Source of the DNA: Paramecium tetraurelia
Lineage: Eukaryota > Ciliophora > Oligohymenophorea > Peniculida > Parameciidae
Length of the DNA: 64,000 bases
Assembly (NCBI RefSeq): GCF_000165425.1
Contig: NW_001799200.1
Location: 62,001 to 126,000, forward strand
Reading direction: 5' to 3'
In this document: in pieces, positions 26,862 through 39,600 of the stretch
How positions within the stretch are numbered: position 1 is the stretch's first letter
Layout of the letters: every line of letters starts with the position of its first letter
Notes under the pieces: generated by a model
Told to the model about the DNA's origin: nothing
The model's input: the letters and a program-made list of their open reading frames with translations, nothing else
Database searches by the model: none
Translations under genes and position numbers: made by a program

Positions 26862-28313
26862 ATGGATTTTAGAAAATTTTAAATTACCATCCTGAGACTG
26901 GTCGATATCTTTGGCACTCCTTATTTGCATTCTATCAAATTCAATTAAAAAATCTAAAAATCAATTCTAGGAGGAATAACCTCAATATTTGTTTTGGTGA
27001 TCAGCTTAGCCTATTTCATCTATGTTATTGATTAATGGATTACATTCTAAATTTTACCCAAAACCAATAACTCCATGAAGGTAGAGCAATATTCTGATAT
27101 TCATTTACAAGATGAAAATCCCATCATCCAATTAAGCTATGGTAAGTATTCAGAGCAAAAATTGGATCCTTTTGATACTTAGAATAATATATTAATGCCG
27201 ATTGGGATATATTTCATAGATGGCAAACCATAGAAGCCGTTTTCGTTATTGAACAACAAATAAAAATCTGATGTATATCCCAATAAATTGTTACCCAGTC
27301 TTAACACACTAACCCTTGTGTAAAATGGAAATGCTGATTAAGATTTCCAAAAAACCACTGAGCTTGTTATTATGATTACTAAATGCCATCAAGAATATTT
27401 AGCAGACGGTGAAAAATGTGCAACTGATTAATAAATAGATGAATTCTTTGCAACAAGTGTTACTTATTTAGATTTTTGGATCAATCTGAAATAATTTAAT
27501 TTCCAAACCTAAAAATTTGAAGTAGTGAGAAAGCAATATTATTTCTGGTTTGAATCTAAATCAGCTTAATTAAGTTAGATCATGATTAAAAAGGCATATT
27601 TACATGTGGATAAGGGCATATTGTTTAATAGTTATAGTGATTACAATTACATTTAGGATACTTAGATAATGATGTCTACAACAAAAACCCAACTCTGGTC
27701 TCCTTTAGTCTCTGGGGAAACTTATTTAAGCTTGATATTTCGATTAGATCCAGTCTCAATTGATATCTAACTTGTATACCCAAAACTAGGTGAAATCTTG
27801 GCTACAGTTGGTTCAATCGTAAATTTGCTGATGGTGGTTAAATATGGTGCTTAATACTACAACGAATCATTATTAGAAAACAAATTGACAGATAAAATAA
27901 TTAAATATTATTATTCTGATTTTGAAGACCTCAAGACTTCATAAGATAATCAGACTAAGATTTATTATAATTAACTAAAAAAACAGGCGAAAAAAAAGTT
28001 AATTTTCCATAACATTCTATATGAATTATCTAGGATTCAACTGTTTTTATTCAATCAATTTGGGCGTACATTGATAGAAAATTCTCATTAATTAAAATTT
28101 AGATTTTAAGATTTTAAAGTAGATTTTGAGGGTGATGTATTTACTGCAAAGTAGTAATAGACATAATTAAATCTCATAGCTCATGAAAGTACTTCTAACT
28201 TCATGATCATAAGTATTCCAGATAAAGATAGGACCAAACTCTAAAGAGGGGACAAAGTGCATCCAGAAATTAGAAGTAGTATAGAATAGCAATCTTTTAG
28301 AGAGGACAAGTGA
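26862..28313 (+). CDS. Two-transmembrane protein with large loop, ciliate-type family
   Basis: An intronless frame of 483 codons starts MDFRKFQITILRLVDIFG. A first membrane segment lies at about residues 40-60 (GGITSIFVLVISLAYFIYVI), followed by a loop of about 250 residues with little charge bias, probably lumenal or extracellular. A second hydrophobic stretch sits near residue 320 (LATVGSIVNLLMVVKY), followed by a charged cytosolic tail of about 140 residues. There is no cleavable signal peptide. The layout resembles anonymous two-TM membrane proteins common in ciliates. I cannot name a function. Confidence 0.7.
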
Positions 28314-28411
28314 TATTAAGTATAACACAATTGATTAGAATTTGATTTAACAATTCATTTCATAATTAATTATATATGATAGAATGCATAGCAAATAAAC
28401 AATAATAATAT

Positions 28412-31400
28412 TCATGATTATTATGGCGGTCTTTCTTCTTTTGGAAGATTGGCATGATAGATCTTTTCCCAACTAATAATGGTGTTATCAAGATTGGTTA
28501 TGCTCTGGTGCAAATAGCCATCCTAACAGGATAATATTCAGATAATTACAAAAAAGGCATTTAGAGTAAACCACAAAGGTCGGACAATGACTTTGAAGAA
28601 TCCCATTTCAGATTTTGCCATGATGTGTATTTTATGCAGATCCTTTAAGAAAGGTGTTTATGGTATGCCCAATCTGCCTTCTTCTTCATATTGAGCACTA
28701 AATTCTTTGTTGACTCTTTCAGACCAAATCCTTGAGATATCAAAAACTTTGGCTCCCCCATTGAAATCAGCAGTATGAATAATCATTCCAGTTAAGAGTT
28801 TGAGATCGTCATCTCCAGTTCCAAATGGTTTTGTCACATCATCCTTGATTCTACTTTCAAAATCTTTAAGGAGAGTAAAATGAACTTTGATATCCGTGTA
28901 GAGAATATTGTCTATGAGAATGCGTCTGAATTGTTGATGCTGTTCTTTAGTTAGGTTGCTTAAAAAGTTGAGTGATGAATCTTTAAGCATAAATATCGTG
29001 GTGGCTGCATGGTGTTGTTCAAGAGGCTAAAGGATAATAAGATTCTTACACTTGAATCATGATACCTGGTGGCTAATTTAGATTGGCTGTTAATCATAAA
29101 TACATTAGTTCTGCCAGTGTGTGAAACATCATGACACAAACCAGAAATGATGGTTGCCATTCTTCGAAAATCATCGATGAATTGTTTGGCCTTTTCACAT
29201 TACAACATGAAATGAGCACTTTACATAACCGATATTCCATGATCATAATTGTGAAATGAGTTATTTTTCTTATTGTATTTCTGTTATAGAACACTTAAAA
29301 ACTAAGCTAAACATTAATTATTCATATTATATTGAGAGATGAATCCATTCTTCTCCAAGATGCTATACACCAATCTATGTTTCTCCTACGAGGAATCCAA
29401 AGTCAGAATATTGAATTCAAACTAATCCAATTAAGAATCTCTCTCAAGTATTTTAAATTAGTTTATGTTAACCTACTCTAATTGCTGTTGATATTTGATG
29501 TACACACTTGAACTAATCTTCTTTTTTTTTTAAGGTGGAATAATCCATTAATCAATTTGCATGTCTTTCGACTATGAATCAGAACCCTTTACGTCAGGTT
29601 TACGATGTCTAATCTATTGCAACTCATTCTCAGGGATGAAGAGAGCTATCATTGAGTTGGCGACATCTTGCGTTTCATCTAATTGATTTAGAAACTTGAA
29701 GGTTTAATGTTTATTGTATTGAATTAGTATTTGTCTTTAGATATCCTCCTCGAATGATTTATTAACTTCAGCTTCCTTCTATACGTCATTCGTCATGCTG
29801 TCCATCTTCAGAGTCATAAAGTAGTGTTTAAGTCTCCTTGCCTCATTTTCATGGAATATGACTGTGAATCCTTTAAAGTCATTATCAATCACCTTGAGAA
29901 ATATTTCAAATTGAGGGATTTCGACGTTGCTCAAGTATTGATTTTGCCTATTTTCATGGATATTCTAAATATTCACCTCAATATTGGAAATGATACTGTT
30001 TTAAGCAAAAATATCCTGATAAGTAATTTTATTATATAGAATTGCTTTCGGATCAAAGTTAATATTGTATCTTTGTCTAATTAATCATATGAAATGAATT
30101 TACTTTTATGCCTTAGAAATTGGTCTACTCAAGAAAATCAGTTCTCCTTGCTTATTGAAATCAAACAATAACGAGTCAGTAGTTCTAAGGAAATACTTAT
30201 AAAACGCAGACTTTTCATAACATAACTTCACGTATCCATCATATTTCTCTAATATTTGAATTATCTATTGGATATAATATCTAATAATTACAAGAGAGTA
30301 TAATTGTGAATCCTGTTCATTCTTCAGGTCCAAGTTCTTTATACTTAAGGTAACTTGATTTGAATCTTTTAATTCTATTTTTAATGAAGGCACCTCTTTG
30401 TTCTTCTTAACCAGACCCTCAGTCTAATTCTACTGTTCTTATTCAACTTCGTATTTTGCACTCAAAACTTGTTTAATGCCTTCAAGCAACAGAAATCTCG
30501 ATATCCTCATAAACGTGATTCCTATGTCCTACACATGATCAGCAAAGCGTAATGGATTGAAGAATTAGACTTTAGCAGTTATGATAGTTTCAACTAAGAA
30601 TTGTGCTAGATGAGTGACATCTGTGTTAAATCCATAGATGTTAGCATTGCTAAAATCAATAATGAGGAATACTTGATGAAATTTCTCTTTATATTATTTT
30701 TATCCTTATCTGTCCAATGCAAACAGAAGAGAACCTCGTAATTTTTGATATGCAGTTGGAATTTAACGATGGATGTTTGTGCATAGGCGTTGGTTTTACA
30801 GGTCTCCTGGATTTGCGGATATTGATTATGTTTTGAATCTACTCTGTGGATGTAGGAAGGCCGAATTTATGTTAATTCATCGTTAACCTTTTGGGCTTCT
30901 TCAGGAGTGACATCTTTGATGGAATCATTGGCTGAAGAGTACACTTCCCAATCCTTGTCTCGATGAATGAAAAAAGTAAATTCATCAGCATCGACAAGTA
31001 TTTTGAGAAGGAATTTCAGCACTTAATACAAATTTTCATATGAAATGTCTTCTTGCATGAGAAGCAAATGCGTGTGCAAGTTGCCAGTAAAAATATTCTT
31101 TAATTCTTTGTAGATCTCATCTATTTGCCTTTTCATTTTGTCATACACATCTTCTTCACTAGAATCAGCATCTTTCTCACTTATTTCTGCTAGTTTGTTA
31201 TCGTCGCCTATATTTTATGCATGCTAGCCATTTGGGTCTGCTTATTCGGATGTAAGTTGTAGTATTAAATTGCATAGTGACAACAACTTTTCCTTGTCTT
31301 CTGGGACAAGTAAATTATGCTTTTCAATATGCTTGTTCAATAATTCTGTGAGTTGGTCAATCATCACTGCACCTACTCCTGCTAAAGGCTGGGGTATTGA

Positions 31401-31743
31401 TTATTCTAGCTTGCTTGTATTCTGTTGTTTGTCTTCATCCGAGACATCTTTGGTAAAATGCATAGTCTTGGATTTATGTTACCGTCTCCTCTGTAATGCC
31501 TTATTTTATTCCTCCAAATAATCTAGTAATGCCTATCGCAATTGCATTTCCCTAATTAAATGAGAAGGTTCACGAATACTTTCCAGGTCCACTATTTTGA
31601 ATGAGAACGCGACAAATTTTTTCTTCCTTGTGAGTCAGACTAGATTTGAGGAGAGCCTTCTGTTCAGAAGAGATTTGGTTGGTCTTACAAAGATTGGTGA
31701 CAACGATGAAGAATTATGTGTAGTGACTCAATTATGGATCCAT
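28412..31743 (-). CDS. 3',5'-cyclic nucleotide phosphodiesterase
   Basis: The C-terminal catalytic domain carries the class I PDE metal-binding signature: NYDHGISVMQSAHFM, then the hallmark LCHDVSHTGRTN, LEQHHAA and later IIHTADFNGGAK, which supplies the last metal-binding Asp. Upstream are about 700 residues with two regions that look GAF-like (around EFTFFIHRDKDWEVYSS and around KLCYEKSAFYKYF) joined by charged linkers. Introns of 23-28 nt occur throughout. PDEs hydrolyse cAMP and/or cGMP, which in ciliates control ciliary beating and secretion. Substrate choice cannot be read here. The ATG lies inside the last codons of the phosphatase gene (16-base overlap), so the true start may be a little further in. 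Confidence 0.9.
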
Positions 31744-33727
31744 TTTTATAATTTATAGGGTCGTTTCAAGTAATTTGAACTTCCCTTATAATATGATTGT
31801 GAACGAGGTTTCACAACAACTGTGTCTGGAGTCTCAGTAACATGCTTTTTGAATTCTTCCAATCCAAGACGTTGTTTCTGTTGGATCAGATTGACATGTT
31901 TGTGTTTCCCCATGGAAATAAGTTTGGACAATTTATTGTTCAATTTCTCCTCTAATTTTGGAGTATTGTCACTGAATTTGAACGCCTTCAATTCAGGCTT
32001 GGAACATCGTTCTCCTGAACATAGAACCAATCCAAAGCCTATTGGATAGCACCGCACTTGCAGTGGACGATTGCAACAATAGCTATAAGGTACTTATTTT
32101 GAGTTCATGAAAAAGATGGTGTAAGTTTTGGTGTACAAATGTTGGCAGATGAGGATGCTGTGTTATCGAAGTTGGATTTCAGGGAACATCCTCATAATCA
32201 CATTCTGAATGTAGATCGATTTCTCATCATTGGGAGAGAGAGACTCTGTTTGTGATTCTACATGGACTAAGCGAATAATGTAAATAAGTCTACTGGCATT
32301 GAGAGTCTCTTTCAGAGAAGGTTCATAGATGTGGTAATAAGGCTTATCATCTAAGTTGGGAAGTAAAGTGTTATTCATTTTAATAAAAATATCATTAGAT
32401 TTCCATCTTCTATTGAAACAATTTCTCAAACACTGCCCCAGGCCCTGATGGATCCGAGAAGTTGTGCAACTTAAGGTTTTCTCTACATTATTAAAATCTA
32501 TAATAAACTTGTTGTAATCTCGGACATCTCTGCAACCTTGCATCCCTCTCAGATACTTCAGCAAGGACTCCAATTCCTTGTCTTCCTTGTTGTCATAGAA
32601 GGGAATTATGGGAATCCCATTTTCTAATTGCCAAGCATAAGAATAAGAGGCATTGTCCACCAAAACCAATTGACTCAATGGACGATCAAATATTCTCAGA
32701 TCCTTTGTATACATTCCTCCTGTGGTCATTATGCAGTTGTCACGGTACAAACTGTGTGAGATTAGTGTCTTATTCGGATCCAGATACTCTATAACCTTCT
32801 AAGCATAGCAAGGATGAGAGGCAGTGAAAATGATCAATTCAAAGTCATTGACCAATAGTTCAAGCAGTTTTATGGCTCCAGGTCTAATATTGATTCCTGC
32901 TTTTATTGTTTCTTGAGGGGAAACTTAAATAGTAAGAATAACATCACTGGGAATGGCGAGACTCTCATTGCAATGAACCAAGGTTTCGTCAAGATCAAAC
33001 ACAATGCTAATCTTATCTAATGATATGATTGATTCATACTTTTATAAATATCCTTTTGTTTAAGACGTACTTATTTGTTTTTGAGATCCTTTGGATCGGC
33101 TGGCGATAAATATGAAGCAACATATATTCCTTAATAGGTTTAAAAAAAATGCTCTCTGTACATCCGACTAAAATAATCGTCGTGTATGGGTTTCGTGAAA
33201 GCATTCTTAACTTTAGTTATATAATATTGTGGCTGATCTTAATTTAATTTCTTAGTGCTCTCAAAATACTTGTTCACACTTAGACTGCCCTTCCCTGCAC
33301 TTTTAGGAGTAACCTGTTGCGATTGTGTTTTTGGCTTCTAAAACAACGCACTCTGAAGCTTTTTTAGGATCAAATCCTTGCTTTATCCCACTGATTGCTG
33401 GGGACGATGGTGTGGTTTCTTCTCAGTTGATGGTCTATATGATTAAGTGCCAGTTGGTGTTGGGGGTTTAACTGGGTATTAGATGTCCAGTTAAGGTGAG
33501 ACTTTCGTCACAAGTTGACTTAAAATCTTGGACGATTGAGTTGGAGTGATAATTGGATGTTAAACTTTACTCTCCTTCTTTTTGAGCAATTAGAAGTATT
33601 TTTGCATAGCAGCATTCACTTCTGAATTGCTCAGCTTTTTGGCTGATGATTCGCGATTTGCTTGTATTTTTTACGGCAAATATGACTTTGAGAGATTAAA
33701 ATCCATTAAATATCGTTGTGGTTTCAT
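31728..33727 (-). CDS. NLI/FCP1-type (CTD small phosphatase-like) HAD phosphatase with long C-terminal extension
   Basis: The central domain is an FCP1/SCP-type HAD phosphatase: nucleophile motif SIVFDLDETLVHCN, then IIFTASHPCYAQKVIEYLD, then SQLVLVDNASYSYAWQ and IIPFYDNKEDKEL. It removes phosphate from Ser/Thr on proteins such as RNA polymerase II. The N-terminal 220 residues are basic, Pro/Ser-rich and disordered-looking. Downstream of the domain the frame stays open for about 270 more codons, ending QKWIHN, longer than usual for the family. One base is apparently missing in the T run 33054-33057, just before the catalytic motif. The first ATG overlaps the stop of the preceding gene by an ATGA; a second in-frame ATG is 21 bases further in. 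Confidence 0.88.
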
Positions 33728-34532
33728 ATATATTAAATTTATGGTAACCTGATTGACAGGTTTCCCTATGATTTATGAATAATATTGCTCAATTTTTATA
33801 CATTTGGATCCATTCTAATTTCATCCATCTACAACATCATACGATCATGTAATTTTCTAATTCTACTTGTTGGCAAATGTAATGTGGCATTCGGAAGTTT
33901 AGTAAATTTTTACGCCACCTAAACTTGTGGAGGATCCTACATACTTTCAGCCTTTTTTCTTCGTCTTCTTGGGTCTCATAAGTAATTTGAATTCATCCTC
34001 CTTGAACCTCTTTACGCTTTTCACTTTTTCCACAACTATCGAACTTTTCCTATCATTTCTTGGTGACCCCACCTGCAACAACTGCAACATAAAATTAAAC
34101 TTCTCCCTATTTGTAATGTTGTCCTCATTCAGTTTCTCCTACAATCTCTTCCTCTCAATCTATTCTCCTATTCTTCGAAACAATCCCTCCAGTGTTGGAG
34201 GAGTATTTGCAGTTTCATCCTTCTTTGGTTTGTAAGTCATCTGCAAGTCAGGATTATGAAGCAATTGATGAAATGCTAACTCATTTAAATGATTCTTAAC
34301 ATTCTGATGGCATACTTAATTAGCCATCCTAAGCAATTTACATAAATTCGAGAATGGTACATCATATTGCCATGCCTAAAAAGTAATATATAGTTGGAGT
34401 AACTACTCTCAATAATTTAAAGATTCTCTCCAGAGTTATGAATTCTTCTCCTTCACGAATCAAATTGAAAAGATCTTACAATTAGTTCTAGCATGCGAGT
34501 GGATAGCCATGTATGTAACATTAAGAATTCAT
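33724..34532 (-). CDS. Unidentified helical basic protein
   Basis: The frame starts MNSQCYIHGYPLACQNQL. A 31-nt intron separates ERIFKLLR from AWQYDVPFSNLCKLLRMA. The product is helical, basic and Gln/Lys-rich and ends LSIRLPQIQYI. A TGA follows KTKKKG at 33947, but the next frame continues convincingly (ESMQDPPQVQVAQKF, TLHLPTSRIRKLHDRMML) to the TGA at 33724. That implies one extra base in the A6/T6 run at 33953-33958. The early helices resemble a calponin- or EF-hand-like fold, but no motif is decisive. About 255 residues in the extended form. Confidence 0.6.
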
Positions 34533-35645
34533 TTAATTTATATAACTAAATTCATTAATTTTCTTTATAAGTTTATCGATCAAATTATGAGATAATTAAT
34601 CTTTTATTTAATCATTCAATTCTTTAAAGGTTTAGAAATACCCTGATATATTATATGGAACTCAAATTACCTGATAGTATTATTGACCACTTGGAAAATG
34701 GATTAATTATAACTATTGCTCCATAAGTACAAGTAAAAAACATACTAGATTCTAGTAATAATAATGGTTTAAACATTATAATCTATTATTAATTTTATAG
34801 AATTTTTATATGAATTATTATTAGAAGGGGATCAAAAGAAATGAAATTTTGTTATGGAAAGATGAGTATTACACTAACAGATTAAACAAATGCAAATTCT
34901 TCTAATATTTAAAATATTTAAGAGTTATAAAGTGTACTAAAATTACTAGAATTTCTTTTATTATTAATGCATTATTACACTGATTTGAGTAATATCTTCT
35001 TGAGAATGCAGCAGAATTCAAATGTTCAATTAATTAGAAGGGATTAATGATAACATTAAAAAACTGACCAAGTGTAGGATTAATATTTTTATTGATATAT
35101 AACACCAAATCATATAATGGTAGTGAAATCTCCAATTATTAAAAATTAAATAATTTTGAATTGGATTCTATTTGCAATAGTCAATTTCATCTTCACACCA
35201 TTTGATTAGCAAAATTTATATGGGTTATCTAATAAAAAAGATTTCTAATAAATTAGCATCAATAAAATCATTATAGTTTCTGTTTGAATAATGAAATCCA
35301 AACAATTTTACGTGCCTCAAAATAAGCTTATTCTTAAATCATCTTTAAAACCACCTTTTTTTGATTTTAATTGTTCTGAAATTTTATCTGTTTTAATTCT
35401 TTTCAAAATTAGAGAGATTTCAGAGACTTACAATTTGAACACTCAAATTAAAAAGCTGATTATATTTCAACGATTTTTATATCATCCTTCAATCTCATTT
35501 TGTATTCTCCTAATCTTAGGTGAATTTCATAAAATAACTTCGATTCAAGAGATTTTATTTTCGACACCAAAGACTTTTATACATTCAATAACATTTAAAA
35601 TAGTACAAACCATCATTATTCAAATAAATATTTCTCACTATATAC
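34533..35645. other. Gene-poor stretch, possibly holding decayed coding sequence
   Basis: No gene can be modelled. On the plus strand a frame starting MELKLPDSIIDHLENG at about 34.66 kb is followed by short coiled-coil-like pieces in changing frames with TGAs. On the minus strand, around 35.3-35.6 kb, pieces such as EIHLRLGEYKMRLKDDIK look protein-like but do not join up. This is what an old duplicate gene looks like as it erodes, but it could also be chance in a one-stop code. Confidence 0.35.
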
Positions 35646-36147
35646 TCATAAATCAACCATGTCTCTTGTCTTGTCTACATATCCGTTCTCATCTGGCATA
35701 TAATATTTTCCGTCCATCAACACAGGTTATTTTTTTTAATACATTTCCTTTCTGTACTTTTATACTTCTAATGGATCAATCTCAAAACAAGCCTTAGTAT
35801 ATTATACACAAAATTCATCTTCAATTGATTCATTTGATTCTCTTTTCATTAGATGTTCACTCAATTAGTCTCTCCAACCACCAATAAATACAGTGCATCC
35901 AGATTCAACTGTTCTACTGATATATGCATATCCTTTGAATTCCTCTATCACAAGCTCTACTCAAGGCATCTTCAATCAAGACTTCGCTTCTGCTTTATTT
36001 TATTTCTTTCAAAGTCTCCCTAATAATCGCCTGGCATCCCATACAATAGATATGCTTATCGAAAGTTCTAGGTCTCACAGAAAGTGGATCAAACTTCTTT
36101 TTAGCGTTTATTGCGAGTATTAATGTGATGTAAATTAAAATTATCAT
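35646..36147 (-). CDS. Canopy-like (saposin-type, DUF3456) secretory-pathway protein
   Basis: About 166 codons. An N-terminal signal peptide (MIILIYITLILAINA) is followed by a basic stretch and the Cys pattern of Canopy proteins: IYCMGCQAIIRETLKEIK, then ALSRACD, then FCVQYTKAC. Canopy proteins are ER chaperone-type proteins that help fold membrane receptors. A +1 break is needed near 35938-35950, between ACDR and EFKGYAYISR. It could be an extra base or a very short (16-nt) intron. The C-terminus TRDMVDL is not a KDEL-type ER retention signal. Confidence 0.7.
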
Positions 36148-36698
36148 TGCATAAACTCTGCAAATAGTCCAAGTCTTTTAATTAAATAGAAATAAGTAAA
36201 TCGTACTTAGAAATAATCTTCATTAGGAGGGTTAACATTTCTTGGATAAATTTTTTCATATTAAGAAAACAAAGGATTGAAATATTTTATTTATTTTATA
36301 TATTTAGTCCTTTTACAGATAAATAATAGAATAGATAAGTAGGTTAATTAATTATTCCAGTAGCGACCATTCTTAATGGATTGAAAATTCAATCTTTATT
36401 TATTGAGTTCAATATTAATCAAAATTATTTTGTAGAATAATTATTAATGAAATAAATTGGCCTTACACCTAAGAAATGTTGTTGAAGCCACTTTTTTGAT
36501 TTCTTATTAGATTTATCTAATTTTAATTGTTTATATAGATTGGATTGCATATCTGTTTAAATAAGCCACCTAATCTCTAGATAGTATTTTTATATGTCAC
36601 TCTATCAAATAGAAGGATGAAATAGTGTAGTAAAGCATAATGATAGATATTAGAGACACATTAATTATTAACGATTATCTTAAAAATATAAATATATA
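36148..36698. other. Intergenic, no gene seen
   Basis: About 550 AT-rich bases lie between the Canopy-like start and the 3' end of the USP gene. No open frame or repeat stands out. Confidence 0.4.
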
Positions 36699-39600
36699 TC
36701 AATGATTATAAGTTAAATTTAATAAGGAACTAGTTGGGATTTCTCTTATTCTATAAAACAATAAATAAGTATATTGGGACACTACTTTCTCTGCTGATTA
36801 TGGTTTTATTTGATCGTCATCACAATGCACCCAAACATCTTTTTAATCAATATTCTTCAACACATAAGAAGTATAATGGCCTACTCTTAGATAAAATATA
36901 CTTACCGTATTAACCATTACCAAAATGATTAGCAACTGCATATAGATCATAAATCTTGTTACTATTTTGTCCAATCTGCCATTACTTCAAATTCAAAGAC
37001 CTCAAGGGGAAATCTATATCTGATTCTATCTTCTCCAAATAACCATCCCTGTATTAGAATCTCTTCAGATGCAATATCAAAATATTAGGAGTGTGTCCCA
37101 ATGATAACTTTACAATTGCTTACTACTTGGATTGACATTTATCGCAATTTATCTCTACTTTCTCTTCCTGTGTCAAGATTGAAAAACATTGATCTGGTGT
37201 CACTCTATCTTTCCTGTTATTTTTGTTCTCAATCAACTATTAATAAGTTTCATGATGTGAAACAACTGTTGAAAAAAAATTAAATGACAATGAATCTATC
37301 CAATCCAATACTATGCAGTAATTCTAAGGTAATTGTAAAAACATAGGATCAATTTCACAAGAATAGCCAGTGCAAACATTGTATCTATTACTCGAATTGG
37401 CTGTACTTTTTTCGCATGCTATGCAATTCATATTTTAGTCTAAAATTTTAATTTTATAAGGGAAATCATTAGATTTAATGAAATTGAGCTCTTCCTAAAT
37501 TGATTCATAGTTTGGTCTATTAATTTTCTTTTGATTCGGTTCCAAGTCCTATTCTGTTCTTCTATAACTACTCTTCCTCATTTCAGCCTAACCTAGATAC
37601 ACACTTTATGCATTGTATTTTTTGGAATGATGTAAATCATTTGATATATCCTGGGCTCCATTGTAGTATTGCACTTTCTCTTTTTGCATCTTCTATATGC
37701 AACTCTTCTTCTTCAAATAGCCCTATAAGATAAATTACAAAAATACTTACAAAATCTATGAATCGTTTGGCCTGTATATAGATTAATGCCTAAAACTCGT
37801 TTAAGGTGAGATGAGAGGATGGAACCAATATTAAAAAGGGAAAACAGAATTTCTCATATTGTTCAGTTGCTTTGTTGAAATATCGATTTGTCACAGTAAC
37901 TAGATTAAACTTTTTTTAAGTCTATACTTTGCTTCTAAAAGGTTACAATTGATATTAGTGAAATGTTTACACATTTGGATATTAATTTTGTTTTTTTATT
38001 TAAACTTTATAATTCTTTTCGTGATTCTTATCAATTATTTAAGTGATTTAGCCATGTCTCCAATCTCCCAACCTATCTTCAATATCGACATAATCTGAGG
38101 TTTGGAAGTTCTCTTTTCTATAAGTGAACATGGACATCAACTCCTAAAATTCATCCTCTGCATCCTTGACAACCTTGGCTATCTCAAATACATGTAGTAA
38201 TTGATTAGCCTTTAAACCGATCTATCTAATAGGGATTGAGGGATTCAGATTTCCAAATTGTCGATGTATTTAATTTCTATAGATTTCAGTCAATTCAAAT
38301 CTCTATTGAGATATCCCAGTAACCTTCTCAATTGCAATAAACAAATCCTTCAGCAAGGCATATTTAGAGACTTTGATCCCGTACTTATCCAAGGGTGGAA
38401 TCTCACTCTACAATGATTGACACTTCTTAAACAATATAATGAAGATGGGAATTTCATCATTTATTGGGATTGGTAAACTCAAAGTATAGTACTCCTCAAA
38501 CTTCTAACTCTTGTATTAGCAATTTTAACAAATCAACGTATTGACTGTCTTACCAGTAAATAGTTCTTTTACTACCGTTTCGAACTACTCGAAGGAGTTA
38601 TTGATATTGGATTAAACGATAGATTTCTTCTATAGGTTCTTCTTCAGTTCATCTGACATGGTGTCTAAAAGCATATTAAGAAATTCTTGTGCATCGTGTT
38701 GTTCAAAGCCTGAAAATGAAGGCAGATTGTGATCAATAGCTTTTTTGAATTATTCAGGTGCAAATGCTTTGTCTTTTTAATCCTTCAACCTAATGGCTAC
38801 TTTAGACAATTCCTCAATCAAATAAGTGAATTTAGAGTTCTTTTAAATTTCAGACTTGAATGCCTACTTATACAAGTAATCATCGAACACTGGTGTATTT
38901 ATTAGACACTACAGCACTGTGTTAATGAAACAGGTGTTTCCCAAATTCAACAATCCAATATGATGAGGAATCAGAAAATAGTTTGGTTCCTACTTTTATT
39001 TCGAATTCGGAGGATATATTCTTATAGATCGTTCAGTAGCTGGTATAGAAAAGTCTCTTTGATAACTTTCCTTTTGGATGTGAAATCTAATGACACTTAG
39101 ATCTTCTGAGAATCCATTTACTATACACAACAACCATTCATTTGAAGTAGGATGCTGAACATCGTACAATTGTCCCAATCCACATCCAACCTATTGAAAT
39201 ACAGATTTTGGAGTCTTGCCTTTCAATACCAAAGTAACAAAGGTGCCAGATACAATTTATAAATCCAGTAATTTCAATTCCATGTCTTCTACAAGAGTCC
39301 ATGATTCGTTCACCTTCATGTAATACAACTGATAATCATATTAATTTTTGATCTTAAACTTTTTAACCAATTTGTTCATAACTTGACGCATAGATTTTCG
39401 TAAATTGACCATAAATTTGTATGAACGCCTAAACGATAACTCTCCCTTATTTGTGGTGATGTATCCTTACAAAACTGGAGGGTAGAGATCAACAATCTAA
39501 GTTTTAGTACGTTCATCATGAAAAGACCGTCTCTTATAAGCCAGATTATTGTAGCATCCGTACCATTACACTAGAGAAATCCAAGCAGCCTCAGGCAAGA

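Noticed and set aside
35291-35797. A 168-codon plus-strand frame with no TAA, TAG or TGA
   Set aside because: It runs into the antisense strand of the Canopy-like 3' end, has a leucine/isoleucine-rich composition of the kind seen in the shadow of Q/K-rich minus-strand coding, and shows no motif. Absence of TAA/TAG is not informative in this code.
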